DNA of 64,000 nucleotides. Source: Arachis hypogaea. Its lineage: Eukaryota; Streptophyta; Magnoliopsida; Fabales; Fabaceae. A model generated the notes under the pieces. The model worked only from the letters and a program-made list of their open reading frames with translations. It searched no databases and was not told the origin of the DNA. The DNA is taken from positions 118,130,445 through 118,194,444 of the forward strand of contig NC_092053.1 in NCBI RefSeq assembly GCF_003086295.3, read 5' to 3'. Positions 50,508-64,000 of this stretch are shown here, in pieces (the stretch's first letter is position 1; each line of letters begins with the position of its first letter). Both the position numbers and the translations under genes were made by a program.

Positions 50508-52571
50508 TGCAATCGCAATCGCTATTCCAATTCCGAAGTTAGGGAAGAAAGACATACCAGTGTTTACGGTGCTGATTGAGGGAGAGACAGCAATGACTGA
50601 GAGCTCCGAACCCAACGAGGGTTTGCGAGAGAGAGACCGCTGAGGGAGTAGGAGGGCACGTTGATGCGTTGATGGTGCGACAGAGAGAGGGCAAACGATT
50701 GAGGGTTCCGAATCCAACTTGGGTTGCGTTGATAGTGCGAGGGTTTGGTCCGAGGGTTGAGAAATAGAGAGAGGGCCGGGTGCGAAGGTTAGATGAGGGG
50801 TTGTGTGACGGTGATTGAGGGTCGTGCGACGCTCAATGAGGAATATGACGATGAAGGCTGTGCGACGCTCATTGAGGGCTGGGTGCGATGAAGATGGACA
50901 TGATGGCGCGGCATCACTTTTAGGGTTAAAAGTGAATTTGAAAACAAAGTAAATTAAGGTAAGGTGTTAAAACTGAAAACAAAGTAAAGTATGCTATTGT
51001 TATCACTTTTAGCGTTAAAACTGAAAACTTTGAAAAAAAAATGTAAAGTGTGGACACAAATGGGTGGGAAACTAAATTTTGGGCGAGGGAACTTTATCAG
51101 CACGCTTTTGTAGGGTACCAAAATAAACACATGATATAGATACGCTTTAAAAATGTGACTATTGGAAGACAAACTAGCCATGCTTTTCAAGCGTGCCGAT
51201 TTTTCTCCATGGCCACGCTTTTCAAACGTGGCAAAAAAAACGTGGCCAAATTTCAAATCAGTGACTACCCTCGAAAAAATAAAAACAAGGATAGTAATTA
51301 GATTAGATTCAATAAAAATTTAAATGGAGTGAATCAGTTAATATATATTTTTATGAATCAATTAAAAAGGATCAGAAATATCCTTTAAAAAATCAGAAAA
51401 AAAAATCAAAGTCAAGAATCTAAACCAGGAAAAAAATTCAATAAAATTAAAGTACCTTTTGAAAATTCACACGACGATGCAAATCGTAAGAAATAGCTAG
51501 GATATATTTTGATTGTAAACGTAACTTGAGTTTGAATCTTTTGACCGACTAGTGATGAACTTTTAGAGGCGAAAATGGTAAGTTTTATAATCCTTTTGAC
51601 ACACTGATTTGATAATTCAATGGTGAAAAACAAAAAAGAGATATTGGTTAGGCTAGATTCAATAAAAATTTATATGGAGTGAATCAATTAATAAGGATAA
51701 GAAATATCTTTTAAAAATCCAGAAAGAAAAAAAAATCGAACTCATGAAACTAAGCCATGAAAGAAATTCAATAAGATTAAAGTACCTAGTAAAAATTCGC
51801 ACAACAATACAAATCGTAAGAAATGCCTAAAATATATTTTTACTGTAAACGTGATTTGAGTTTGAGTTTTTTTATCTAACAGTGATGAAATTTTATAGAC
51901 ACAAACGGTGGATTTTAAAACCCTTTTGGCACACGGATTTCATAATTTAGCGACGAAAAAATAAAAACAGGAATAGTGATTAGGTTAGATTCAATAAAAT
52001 TTGTATGGAGTGAATCACTTAATATATTGTTTATATGAATCAATTAATAAGGATAAAAAATATGCTATAAAACTCCTGAAAAAAAAAAAAATCAAACTCA
52101 TGAATCTACGTCATGAAAGAAATTTAATAAGATTATAGTACTTTGTGAAAATTCGCACAATGATGCAAATTGTAAAAAATGGCTAAGGTATATTTTGATT
52201 GCAAACGTGATTTGAGTTTGATTTTTTTAACCTAGTAATGATAAAATTTTAGGGGTGAAAATGGTGGATTTTATATCTTTTTTGGCACACTGTTTTGATA
52301 ATTCAACGGCCAAAAAACAAAACCAGGAATAATGATTAGGTTAGATACAATGAAAATTTATATGGAGTGAATAAATTAATATATTTTATTATACGAATAT
52401 CAAATCTTTTTAAAAAAATGATCTAGTCAAATCGAAAGAGGTATAATTCAAATTGACAACTTCTTTTTATTTCCTAATACGATTTATAATAAATGGTACT
52501 GAAACATACAAAAAAAATCTTCTCCTATAAATTATATATGAAATAAAAAAATTTTCAGATTCAATAAATCA
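50508..52571. repeat. Satellite unit R3 (2064 bp)
   Basis: GAATATGACG and GATGGACATG link the core to the L3 subtype, but this unit is full length and lacks the deletion. GGTGCTGATTGAG and AAAAAAAATGTAAAG are shared with L1, so it looks mosaic. Confidence 0.87.
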
Positions 52572-54667
52572 TGCTATCGCAATCGCTATTCCAATTCCGA
52601 AGTTAGGGAAGTAAGACATACCAGTGTTTACGGTGCCGATTGAGAGAGAGACAGCAATGACTGAGAGCTCTGAACCCAACGAGGGTTTGCGAGAGAGAGA
52701 CCGCTGAGGGAGTAGGAGGGCACGTCGATGCGTTGATGGTGCGACAGAGAGAGGGCGAACGTTTGAGGGTTCCGAATCCAACTAGGGTTGCGTTGATAGT
52801 GCGAGGGTTTGGTCCGAGGGTTGAGAAATAGAGTGAGGGCCGGGTGCGAAGGTTAGATGAGGGGTCGTGCGACGGTGATTGAGGGTCGTGCGACGCTCAA
52901 TGAGGAAGATGACGATGAAGGCTGTGCGACGGTCACTGAGGGCTGGGTGCGATGAAGATGAACATGATGGCGCGACTTCACTTTTAGGGTTAAAAGTGAA
53001 TTTGAAAACAAAGTAAATTAAGGTAAGGTGTTAAAACTGAAAACAAAGTAAAGTATGCTATTGTTATCACTTTTAGCGTTAAAACTGAAAACTTTGAAAA
53101 AAAAAAAGTAAAGTGTGGACACAAATGGGTGGGAAACTAAATTTTGGGCGAGGGAACTTTATCAGCACGCTTTTGTAGGGTACCAAAATAAACACAGGAT
53201 ATAGACACGCTTTAAAAAGGTGACTATTGGAAGACAAACTAGCCATGCTTTTCAAGCGTGCCGGTTTTTCTCCATGGCCACGCTTTTCAAACGTGGCAAA
53301 AAAAACGTGGCCAAATTTCAAATAAACGTGGCAAAAAAAACGTGACCAAATTTCAAATCAGTGACCACCCTCGAAAAAATAAAAACAGGGATAGTAATTA
53401 GATTAGATTCAATAAAAATTTAAATGGAGTGAATCAGTTAATATATATTTTTACGAATCAATTAAAAAGGATCAGAAATATCGTTTAAAAAATCAGAAAA
53501 AAAAAATCAAAGTCAAGAATCTAAACCAGGAAAAAATTCAATAAAATTAAAGTACCTTGTGAAATTCGCACGACGATGCAAATCGTAAGAAATAGCTAGG
53601 ATATATTTTGATTGTAAACGTAACTTGAGTTTGAATCATTTGACCGACTAGTGATGAACTTTTAGAGGCGAAAATGGTAAGTTTTAAAATCCTTTTGACA
53701 CACTGATTTGCTAATTTAGTGGTGAAAAACAAAAAAGAGATAGTAGTTAGGCTAGATTCAATAAAAATTTATATGGAGTGAATCAATTAATAAGGATAAG
53801 AAATATCTTTTAAAAATTCAGAAAGAAAAAAAATCGAACTCATGAAACTAAGCCATGAAAGAAATTCAATAAGATTAATGTACCTTGTAAAAATTCGCAC
53901 AATAATACAAATCGTAAGAAATGCCTAAAATATATTTTTACTGTAAACGTGATTTGAGTTTGAGTTTTTTTATCTAACAGTGATGAAATTTTATAGACAA
54001 AAACGGTGGATTTTAAAACCCTTTTGGCACACGGATTTCATAATTTAGCGACAAAAAAATAAAAACAGGAATAGTGATTAGGTTAGATTCAATAAAATTT
54101 GTATGGAGTGAATCACTTAATATATTGTTTATATGAATCAATTAATAAGGATAAAAAATATGCTATAAAAATCCTGAAAAAAAAATCAAACTCATGAATC
54201 TACGTCATGAAAGAAATTTAATAAGATTATAGTACTTTGTGAAAATTCGCACAATGATGCAAATTGTAAAAAATGGCTAAGGTATATTTTGATTGCAAAC
54301 GTGATTTGAGTTTAATTTTTTTAACCCAGCAATGATAAAATTTTAGGGGTGAAAATGGTGGATTTTATATCTTTTTTTGGCACACTGTTTTGATAATTCA
54401 ACGGCCAAAAAACAAAACCAGGAATAATGATTAGGTTAGATACAACGAAAATTTATATGGAGTGAATAAATTAATATATTTTATTATACGAATATCAAAT
54501 CTTTTTTAAAAAAATGATCTAGTCAAATCGAAAGAGGTATAATTCAAATGGACAACTTCTTTTTATTTCCTAATACGATTTGTAATAAATGGTCCTGAAA
54601 CATACAAAAAAAATCTTCTCCTATAAATTATATATGAAAGAAAAAAATTTTCAGATTCAATAAATCA
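52572..54667. repeat. Satellite unit R4 (2096 bp), longest unit
   Basis: The core has the L1 variants. The extra length comes mainly from a local duplication at about 53291-53358, where AACGTGGCAAAAAAAACGTG and CCAAATTTCAAAT occur twice in a row. Confidence 0.88.
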
Positions 54668-56742
54668 TGCAATCGCAATCGCTATTCCAATTCCGAAGTT
54701 AGGGAAGAAAGACATACCAGTGTTTACGGTGCCGATTGAGGGAGAGACAGCAATGATTGAGAGCTCCGAACCCAACGAGGGTTTGCGAAAGAGAGACCGC
54801 TGAGGGAGTAGGTGGGCACGTCGATAAGTTGATGGTGCGACAGAGAGAGGGCGAACGATTGAGGGTTCCGAATCCAACTAGGGTTGCGTTGATAGTGCGA
54901 GGGTTTGGTCCGAGGGTTGAGAAATAGAGAGAGGGCCGGGTGCGAAGGTTAGATGAGGGGTTGTGCGACGGTGATTGAGGGTCGTGCGACTTTCAATGAG
55001 GAAGATGACGATGAAGGCTGTGCGACGGTCATTGAGGGCTGGGTGCGATGAAGATGAACATGATGACGCGGCTTCACTTTTAGGTTAAAAGTGAATTTGA
55101 AAACAAAGTAAATTAAGGTAAGGTGTTAAAACTGAAAACAAAGTAAAGTATGCTATTGTTATCACTTTTAGCGTTAAAACTGAAAACTTTGAAAAAAAAA
55201 AAGTAAAGTGTGGACACAAATGGGTGGGAAACTAAATTTTGAGGGAGGGAACTTTATCAGCACGCTTTTGTAGGGTACCAAAATAAACACAGGGTATAGA
55301 CACGCTTTAAAAAGGTGACTATTGGAAGACAAACTAGCCATGCTTTTCAAGTGTGTCGGTTTTTCTCCATGGCCACGCTTTTCAAACGTGGCAAAAAAAA
55401 ACCTTGGCCAAATTTCAAATCAGTGACCACCCTCGAAAAAGTAAAAACAGGGATAGTAATTAGATTAGATTCAATAAAAATTTAAATGGAGTGAATCAGT
55501 TAATATATATTTTTATGAATCAATTAAAAAGGATCAGAAATATCCTTTAAAAAATCAGAAAAAAAATCAAAGTCAAGAATCTAAACCAGAAAAAAAATTC
55601 AATAAAATTAAAGTACCTTTTGAAAATTCACACGACGTTGCAAATCGTAAGAAATAGCTAGGATATATTTTGATTGTAAACGTAACTTGAGTTTGAATCT
55701 TTTGACCGACTAGTGATGAACTTTTAGAGGCGAAAATGATAAGTTTTATAATCCTTTTTACACACTGATTTGATAATTCAGTGGTGAAAAACAAAAAAGA
55801 GATATTACTTAGGCTAGATTCAATAAAAATTTATATGGAGTGAATCAATTAATAAGGATAAGAAATATCTTTTAAAAATCCAGAAAGAAAAAAAAATCGA
55901 ACTCATGAAACTAAGCCATGAAAGAAATTCAATAAGATTAAAGTACCTTGTAAAAATTCGCACAATAATACAAATCGTAAGAAATGCCTAAAATATATTT
56001 TTACTGTAAACGTGATTTGAGTTTGAGTTTTTTTATCTAACAGTGATAAAATTTTATAGACAAAAACGGTAGATTTTAAAACCCTTTTGGCACACGGATT
56101 TCATAATTTAGCGACGAAAAAATAAAAACAGGAATAGTGATTAGGTTAGATTCAATAAAATTTGTATGGAGTGAATCACTTATTATATTGTTTATATGAA
56201 TCAATTAATAAGGATAAAAAATATGCTATAAAACTCCTGAAAAAAAAAAATCAAACTCATGAATCTACGTCATGAAAGAAATTTAATAAGATTATAGTAC
56301 TTTGTGAAAATTCGCACAATGATGCAAATTGTAAAAAATGGCTAAGGTATATTTTGATTGCAAACATGATTTGAGTTTAATTTTTTTAACCCAGCAATGA
56401 TAGAATTTTAGGGGTGAAAATGGTGGATTTTATATCTTTTTTGGCACACTGTTTTGATAATTCAACGGCAAAAAAACAAAACCAGGAAGAATGATTAGGT
56501 TAGATTCAATGAAAATTTATATGGAGTGAATAAATTAATATATTTTATTATACGAATATCAAATCTTTTTTAAAAAAATGATCTAGTCAAATCGAAATTG
56601 GTATAATTCAAATTGACCACTTCTTTTTATTTCCTAATACGATTTTATTATGGTTTATAATAAATGGTCCTGAAACATACATAAAAAATCTTCTTCTATA
56701 AATTATATATGAAATAAAAAAATTTTCAGATTCAATAAATCA
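54668..56742. repeat. Satellite unit R5 (2075 bp)
   Basis: The core is L9-type (GATTGAGAGC, CGATAAGTTG, TTTTGAGGGAGG). The palindrome has lost one G (CTTTTAGGTTAAAAG, near 55080). The leader before it carries the L1/R4 type GACAACTTC. Confidence 0.88.
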
Positions 56743-58822
56743 TGCAATCGCAATAGCTATTCCAATTCCGAAGTTAGGGAAGAAAGACATACCAGTGTTT
56801 ACGGTGCCGATTGAGGGAGAGACAGCAATGATTGAGAGCTTCGAACCCAAAGAGGGTTTGCGAGAGAGAGACCGCTGAGGGAGTAGGAGGGCACATCGAT
56901 AAGTTGATGGTTCGACAGAGAGAGGGCAAATGATTGAGGGTTCCGAATCCAACTAGGGTTGCGTTGATAGCGCGAGGGTTTGGTCCGAGGGTTGAGAAAT
57001 AGAGAGAGGGCCGGGTACGAAGGTTAGATGAGGGGTTGTGCGACGGTGATTGAGGGTCGTGCGACGTTCAATGAGGAAGATGACGATGAAGGCTGTGCGA
57101 CGGTCATTGAGGGCTGGGTGCGATGAAGATGAACATGATGACGCGGCTTCACTTTTAGGGTTAAAATTGAATTTGAAAACAAAGTAAATTAAGGTAAGGT
57201 GTTAAAACTGAAAACAAAGTAAAGTATGCTATTGTTATCACTTTTAGCGTTAAAACTGAAAACTTTGAAAAAAAAAAAAAGGTAAAGTGTGGACACAAAT
57301 GGGTGGGAAACTAAATTTTGAGGGAGGGAACTTTATTAGCACGCTTTTGTAGGGTACCAAAATAAACACAGGGTATAGACACGCTTTAAAAAGGTGACTA
57401 TTGGAAGACAAACTAGCCATGCTTTTCAAGTGTGCCGGTTTTTCTCCATGGCCACGCTTTTCAAACGTGGCAAAAAAAAACCTTGGCCAAATTTCAAATC
57501 AGTGACCTTCCTCGAAAAAATAAAAATAGGGATAGTAATTAGATTAGATTCAATAAAAATTTAAATGGAGTGAATCAGTTAATATATATTTTTATGAATC
57601 AATTAAAAAGGATCAGAAATATCCTTTAAAAAATCAGAAACAAAAAATCAAAGTCAAGAATCTAAACCAGAAAAAAAATTCAATAAAATTAAAGTACCTT
57701 TTGAAAATTCACACGACGATGCAAATCGTAAGAAATAGCTAGGATATATTTTGATTGTAAACGTAACTTGAGTTTGAATCTTTTGACCGACTAGTGATGA
57801 ACTTTTAGAGGCGAAAATGGTAAGTTTTATAATCCTTTTTACACACTGATTTGATAATTCAGTGGTGAAAAACAAAAAAGAGATATAACTTAGGCTAGAT
57901 TCAATAAAAATTTATATGGAGTGAATCAATTATTAAGGATAAGAAATATCTTTTAAAAATCCAGAAAGAAAAAAAAATCGAACTCATGAAACTAAGCCAT
58001 GAAAGAAATTCAATAAGATTAAAGTACCTTGTAAAAATTCGCACAATAATATAAATCGTAAGAAATGCCTAAAATATATTTTTACTGTAAACGTGATTTG
58101 AGTTTGAGTTTTTTTATCTAACAGTGATGAAATTTTATAGACAAAAACGGTAGATTTTAAAACCCTTTTGGCACACGGATTTTATAATTTAGCGACGAAA
58201 AAATAAAAACAGGAATAGTTATTAGGTTAGATTCAATAAAATTTGTATGGAGTGAATCACTTATTATATTGTTTATATGAATCAATTAATAAGGATAAAA
58301 AATATGCTATAAAACTCCTGAAAAAACAAATCAAAGTCATGAATCTACGTCATGAAAGAAATTTAATAAGATTATAGTACTTTGTGAAAATTCGCACAAT
58401 GATGCAAATTGTAAAAAATGGCTAAGGTATATTTTGATTGCAAACGTGATTTGAGTTTAATTTTTTTAACCCAGCAATGATAAAATTTTAGGGGTGAAAA
58501 TGGTGGATTTTATATCTTTTTTGGCACACTGTTTTGATAATTCAACGGCAAAAAAACAAAACCAGAAAGAATGATTAGGTTAGATTCAATGAAAATTTAT
58601 ATGGAGTGAATAAATTAATATATTTTATTATACGAATATCAAATCTTTTTTAAAAAAATGATCTAGTCAAATCGAAAGAGGTATAATTCAAATTGACCAC
58701 TTCTTTTTATTTCCTAATACAATTTTATTATGGTTTATAATAAATGGTCCTGAAACATACATAAAAAATCTTCTTCTATAAATTATATATGAAATAAAAA
58801 AATTTTCAGATTCAATAAATCA
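56743..58822. repeat. Satellite unit R6 (2080 bp)
   Basis: L9-type core with private changes (CAAAGAGGG, GCACATCGATAAG, GGTTCGACAG). One stem base of the palindrome is changed (TTAAAATTGAA). Confidence 0.88.
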
Positions 58823-60897
58823 TGCAATCGCAATAGCTATTCCAATTCCGAAGTTAGGGAAGAAAGACATACCAGTGTTTACGGTGCCGATTGAGGGAGA
58901 GACAGCAATGATTGAGAGCTCCGAACCCAACGAGGGTTTGCGAGAGAGAGACCGCTGAGGGAGTAGGAGGGCACGTCGATAAGTTGATGGTGCGACAGAG
59001 AGAGGGCGAACGATTGAGGGTTCCGAATCCAACTAGGGTTGCGTTGATAGATCGAGGGTTTGGTCTGAGGGTTGAGAAATAGAGAGAGGGCCGGGTGCGA
59101 AGGTTAGATGAGGGGTTGTGCGACGGTGATTGAGGGTCGTGCGACGTTCAATGAGGAAGATGACGATGAAGGCTGTGCGACGGTCATTGAGGGCTGGGTG
59201 CGATGAAGATGAACATGATGACACGGCTTCACTTTTAGGGTTAAAAGTGAATTTGAAAACAAAGTAAATTAAGGTAAGGTGTTAAAACTGAAAACAAAGT
59301 AAAGTATGCTATTGTTATCACTTTTAGCGTTAAAACTGAAAACCTTGAAAAAAAAAAGTAAAGTGTGGACACAAATGGGTGGGAAACTAAATTTTGAGGG
59401 AGAGAACTTTATCAGCACGCTTTTGTAGGGTACAAAAATAAACACAGGGTATAGACACGCTTTAAAAATGTGACTATTGGAAGACAAACTAGCCATGCTT
59501 TTCAAGTGTGCCGGTTTTTCTCCATGGCCACACTTTTCAAACGTGGCAAAAAAAAAACCTTGGCCAAATTTCAAATCAGTGACCACCCTCGAAAAAATAA
59601 AAACAGGGATAGTAATTAGATTAGATTCAATAAAAATTTAAATGGAGTGAATCAGTTAATATATATTTTTATGAATCAATTAAAAAGGATCAGAAATATC
59701 CTTTAAAAAATCAGAAAAAAAAATCAAAGTCAAGAATCTAAACCAGAAAAAAAATTCAATAAAATTAAAGTACCTTTTGAAAATTCACACGACGATGCAA
59801 ATCGTAAGAAATAGCTAGGATATATTTTGATAGTAAACGTAACTTGAGTTTGAATCTTTTGACCGACTAGTGATGAACTTTTAGAGGCGAAAATGGTAAG
59901 TTTTAAAATCCTTTTGACACACTGATTTGATAATTCAGTGGTGAAAAACAAAAAAGAGATATTAGTTAGGCTAGATTCAATAAAAATTTATATGGAGTGA
60001 ATCAATTAATAAGGATAAGAAATATCTTTTAAAAATTCAGAAAGAAAAAAAAATCGAACTCATGAAACTAAGCCATGAAAGAAATTCAATAAGATTAAAG
60101 TACCTTGTAAAAATTCGCACAATAATACAAATCGTAAGAAATGCCTAAAATATATTTTTACTGTAAACGTGATTTGAGTTTGATTTTTTTTATCTAACAG
60201 TGATGAAATTTTATAGACAAAAACGGTAGATTTTAAAACCCTTTTGGCACACGGATTTCATAATTTAGCGACGAAAAAATAAAAACAGGAATAGTTATTA
60301 AGTTAGATTCAATAAAATTTGTATGGAGTGAATCACTTATTATATTGTTTATATGAATCAATTAATAAGGATAAAAAATATGCTATAAAACTCCTGAAAA
60401 AAAAATCAAACTCATGAATCTACGTCATGAAAGAAATTTAATAAGATTATAGTACTTTGTGAAAATTCGCACAATGATGCAAATTGTAAAAAATGGCTAA
60501 GGTATATTTTGATTGCAAACGTGATTTGAGTTTGAATTTTTTAACCCAGTAATGATAAAATTTTAGGGGTGAAAATGGTGGATTTTATATCTTTTTTGGC
60601 ACACTGTTTTGATAATTCAACGGCAAAAAAACAAAACCAGGAATCATGATTAGGTTAGATTCAATGAAAATTTATATGGAGTGAATAAATTAATAAATTT
60701 AATTATACGAATATCAAATCTTTTAAAAAAAAATGATCTAGTCAAATCGAAAGAGGTATAGTTCAAATTGACCACTTCTTTTTATTTCCTAATACGATTT
60801 TATTGTGGTTTATAATAAATGGTCCTGAAACATACAAAAAAAATCTTCTCCTATAAATTATATATGAAATAAAATAATTTTCAGATTCAATAAATCA
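58823..60897. repeat. Satellite unit R7 (2075 bp)
   Basis: L9-type core with TTGATAGATCGAGG and TGGTCTGAGG as private variants. The monomers resemble those of R6. Confidence 0.88.
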
Positions 60898-62967
60898 TGC
60901 AATCGCAATCGCTATTCAAATTCCGAAGTTAGGGAAGAAAGACATACCAGTGTTTACGGTGCCGATTGAGGGAGAGACTTCAATGACTGAGAGCTCCGAA
61001 CCCAACGAGGGTTTGCGAGAGAGAGAGACCGCTGAGGGAGTAGGAGGGCACGTCGATGCGTTGATGGTGCGACAGAGAGAGGGCGAACAATTGAGGGTTC
61101 CGAATCCAACTAGGGTTGCGTTGATAGTGCGAGGGTTTGGTCCGAGGGTTGAGAAATAGAGAGAGGGCCGGGTGCGAAGGATAGATGAGGGGTTGTGCGA
61201 CGGTGATTGAGGGTCGTGCGACGCTCAATGAGGAAGATGACGATGAAGGCTATGCGACGGTCATTGAGGGCTGGGTGCGATGAAGATGAACATGATGGCG
61301 CGGCTTCACTTTTAGGGTTAAAAGTGAATTTGAAAACAAAGTAAATTAAGGTAAGGTGTTAAAACTGAAAACAAAGTAAAGTATGCTATTGTTATCACTT
61401 TTAGCGTTAAAACTGAAAACTTTGAAAAAAAAAAAAGAGCAAAGTGTGGACACAAATGGGTGGGAAACTAAATTTTGGGCGAGGGAACTTTATCAGCACG
61501 CTTTTGTAGGGTACCAAAATAAACACAGGATATAGACACGCTTTAAAAAGGTGACTATTGGAAGACAAACTAAACATGCTTTTCAAGCGTGCCTGTTTTT
61601 CTCCTTGGCCACGCTTTTCAAACGTGGCAAAAAAAAACGTGGCCAAATTTCAAATCAGTGACCACCCTCGAAAAAATAAAAACAGGGATAGTAATTAGAT
61701 TAGATTCAATAAAAATTTAAATGGAGTGAATCAGTTAATATATATTTTTATGAATCAATTAAAAAGGATCAGAAATATCCTTTAAAAAATCAGAAAAAAA
61801 AATCAAAATCAAGAATCTAAACCAGGAAAAAAATTCAATAAAATTAAAGTACCTTGTGAAATTCGCACGATGATGCAAATCGTAAGAAATATCTAGGATA
61901 TATTTTGATTGTAAACGTAACTTGAGTTTGAATCTTTTGACCGACTAGTGATGAAATTTTAGAGGCGAAAATGGTAAGTTTTAAAATTCTTTTGACACAC
62001 TAATTTGCTAATTCAGTGGTGAAAAACAAAAAAGATATAGTAGTTAGGCTAGATTCAATAAAAATTTATATGGAGTGAATCAATTAATAAGGATAAGAAA
62101 TATCTTTTAAAAATCCAGAAAGAAAAAAAAATCGAACTCATGAAACTAAGCCATGAAAGAAATTCAATAAGATTAAAGTACCTAGTAAAAATTCGCACAA
62201 TAATACAAATCGTAAGAAATGCCTAAAATATATTTTTACTGTAAACGTGATTTGAGTTTGAGTTTTTTTTATCTAACAGTGATGAAATTTTATAGACAAA
62301 AACGGTGGATTTTAAAACCCTTTTGGCACACGGATTTCATAATTTAGCAACGAAAAAATAAAAACAGGAATAGTGATTAGGTTAGATTCAATGAAATTTG
62401 TATGGAGTCAATCACCTAATATATTGTTTATATGAATCAATTAATAAGGATAAAAAATATGCTATAAAACTCCTGAAAAAAAAAAATCAAACTCATGAAT
62501 CTACGTCATGAAAGAAATTTAATAAGATTATAGTACTTTGTGAAAATTCGCACAATGATGCAAATTGTAAAAAATGGCCAAGGTATATTTTGATTGCAAA
62601 CGTGATTTGAGTTTGATTTTTTTAACCCAGTAATGATAAAATTTTAGGGGTAAAAATGGTGGATTTTATATCTTTTTTGGCACACTGTTTTGATAATTCA
62701 ACGGCAAAAAAACACAACCAGGAATAATGATTAGGTTAGATACAATGAAAATTTATATGGAGTGAATAAATTAATATATTTTAATATACGAATATCAAAT
62801 CTTTTTAAAAAAAATGATCTACTCAAATCGAAAGAGGTATAATTCAAATTGACCACTTCTTTTTATTTCCTAATACGATTTATAATAAATGGTCCTGAAA
62901 CATACAAAAAAAATCTTCTCCTATAAATTATATATGAAATAAAAAATTTTTCAGATTCAATAAATCA
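60898..62967. repeat. Satellite unit R8 (2070 bp)
   Basis: The core is of the L5/L8 subtype, with the extra GA in the GAGAGAGAGAGACC tract, GAACAATTGAGG and GGATAGATGAG. Private changes are GAGACTTCAATG and CTAAACATGC. Confidence 0.88.
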
Positions 62968-64000
62968 TGCAATTGCAATCGCTATTCCAATTCCGAAGTT
63001 AGGGAAGAAAGACATACCAGTGTTTGCGGTGCCGATTGAGGGAGAGACAGCAATGACTGAGAGCTCCGAACCCAACGAGGGTTTGCGAGAGAGAGAGACC
63101 GCTGAGGGAGTAGGAGGGCACGTCGATGCTTTGATGGTGCGACAAAGAGAGGGCGAACAATTGAGGGTTCCGAATCCAACTAGGGTTGCGGTGATGGTGC
63201 GAGGGTTTGGTCCGAGGGTTGAGAAATAGAGAGGGCCGGGTGCGAAGGATAGATGAGGGGTTGTGCGACGGTGATTTTGGGTCGTGCGACGCTCAATGAG
63301 GAAGATGACGATGAAGGCTGTGTGACGGTCATCGAGGGCTGGGTGCGATGAAGATGAACATGATGGCGCGGCTTCACTTTTAGGGTTAAAAGTGAATTTG
63401 AAAACAAAGTAAATTAAGGTAAGGTGTTAAAACTGAAAACAAAGTAAAGTATGCTATTGTTATCACTTTTAGCGTTAAAACTGAAAACTTTGAAAAAAAA
63501 AGTAAAGTGTGGACACAAATGGGTGGGAAACTAAATTTTGGGCGAGGGAACTTTATCAGCACGCTTTTGTAGGGTACCAAAATAAACACAGGATATAGAC
63601 ACGCTTTAAAAAGGTGACTATTGGAAGACAAACTAGCCATGCTTTTCAAGCGTGCCGGTTTTTCTCCATGGCCACGCTTTTCAAACATGGCAAAAAAATG
63701 AGGCAAAAAAAACGTGGCCAAATTTCAAATCAGTGACCACCCTCGAAAAAATAAAAACAGGGATAGTAATTAGATTAGATTCAATAAAAATTTAAATGGA
63801 GTGAATCAGTTAATATATATTTTTATGAATCAATTAAAAAGGATCAGAAATATCCTTTAAAAAATTAAAAAAAAAAATCAAAGTCAAGAATCTAAACCAG
63901 GAAAAAAATTCAATAAAATTAAAGTACCTTGTGAAATTCGCACGACGACGCAAATCTTTAGAAATAGCTAGGATATATTTTGATTGTAAACGTAACTTGA
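62968..64000. repeat. Satellite unit R9, cut by the window end
   Basis: L5/L8 subtype with GTTTGCGGTG and GCGGTGATGGTG as private changes. The A-run region near 63686-63718 holds an extra GGCAAAAAAATGA insertion, another case of instability at this spot. Confidence 0.88.

Larger units (their letters stand above)
47377..64000. repeat. Right higher-order satellite array, nine units, runs off the window
   Basis: Core anchors are at 47532, 48434, 50508, 52572, 54668, 56743, 58823, 60898 and 62968. Spacings are 902 bp for the first and 2064-2096 bp for the rest. Unit construction is the same as on the left. The last unit is incomplete and ends within monomer A. Confidence 0.93.

Noticed and set aside
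1..64000. tRNA, rRNA or other structured RNA genes
   Set aside because: I saw no tRNA boxes, rRNA core motifs or snRNA-like promoters by eye. The TGGTATCAGAGC sites are primer sites, not tRNA genes.

Overview
The window reads as plant nuclear repeat DNA, most likely from a eudicot. It holds no intact cellular gene that I can support. The plant assignment rests on Ty3-type LTR retrotransposon sequence with an initiator-Met tRNA primer site (TGGTATCAGAGC), very long LTRs, and a large AT-rich tandem satellite. A legume such as Arachis is possible, because the GCCACGCTTTT...CGTGGC motifs resemble ones I associate from memory with peanut CACTA-type repeats. That species guess is weak.

Layout. (1) 1-2935: about eight simple monomers of 325-360 bp. 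(2) 2936-24830: a higher-order satellite of 11 units, about 2.07 kb each. Each unit carries a GC-rich core of about 0.77 kb, three diverged monomers (A, B, C) and a leader of about 0.2 kb; two units are shortened to 1565 bp, and the final unit is diverged and ends in a leader with no core. (3) 24831-40182: a Ty3-type element on the + strand (LTR end, primer site, broken gag) interrupted by a minus-strand LTR retrotransposon in tandem form, LTR-int-LTR-int-LTR-int-LTR. Its LTRs are about 3.68 kb and its three internal regions are 604 bp each. (4) 40183-43820: low-copy AT-rich DNA with a (TA)n tract, a degenerate coding remnant and a short Lys-rich ORF of unknown nature. (5) 43821-47376: simple monomers again; 44438 onward is a near copy of the window start. 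(6) 47377-64000: nine more higher-order units, the first two produced by an exact tandem duplication of about 0.9 kb.

The biology here is genome structure rather than a pathway: satellite homogenisation by unequal exchange, local duplications and deletions at microhomology, and amplification of a non-autonomous retroelement through shared LTRs. Many short ORFs recur once per repeat unit. They are translations of satellite or LTR sequence, their frames change with A-tract or GA-tract length, and I do not annotate them as genes. The most notable observations are the composite satellite with non-collinear unit subtypes in its two blocks, the retroelement array with three equal-length internal regions, and the ~145 bp direct duplication that brackets that array.
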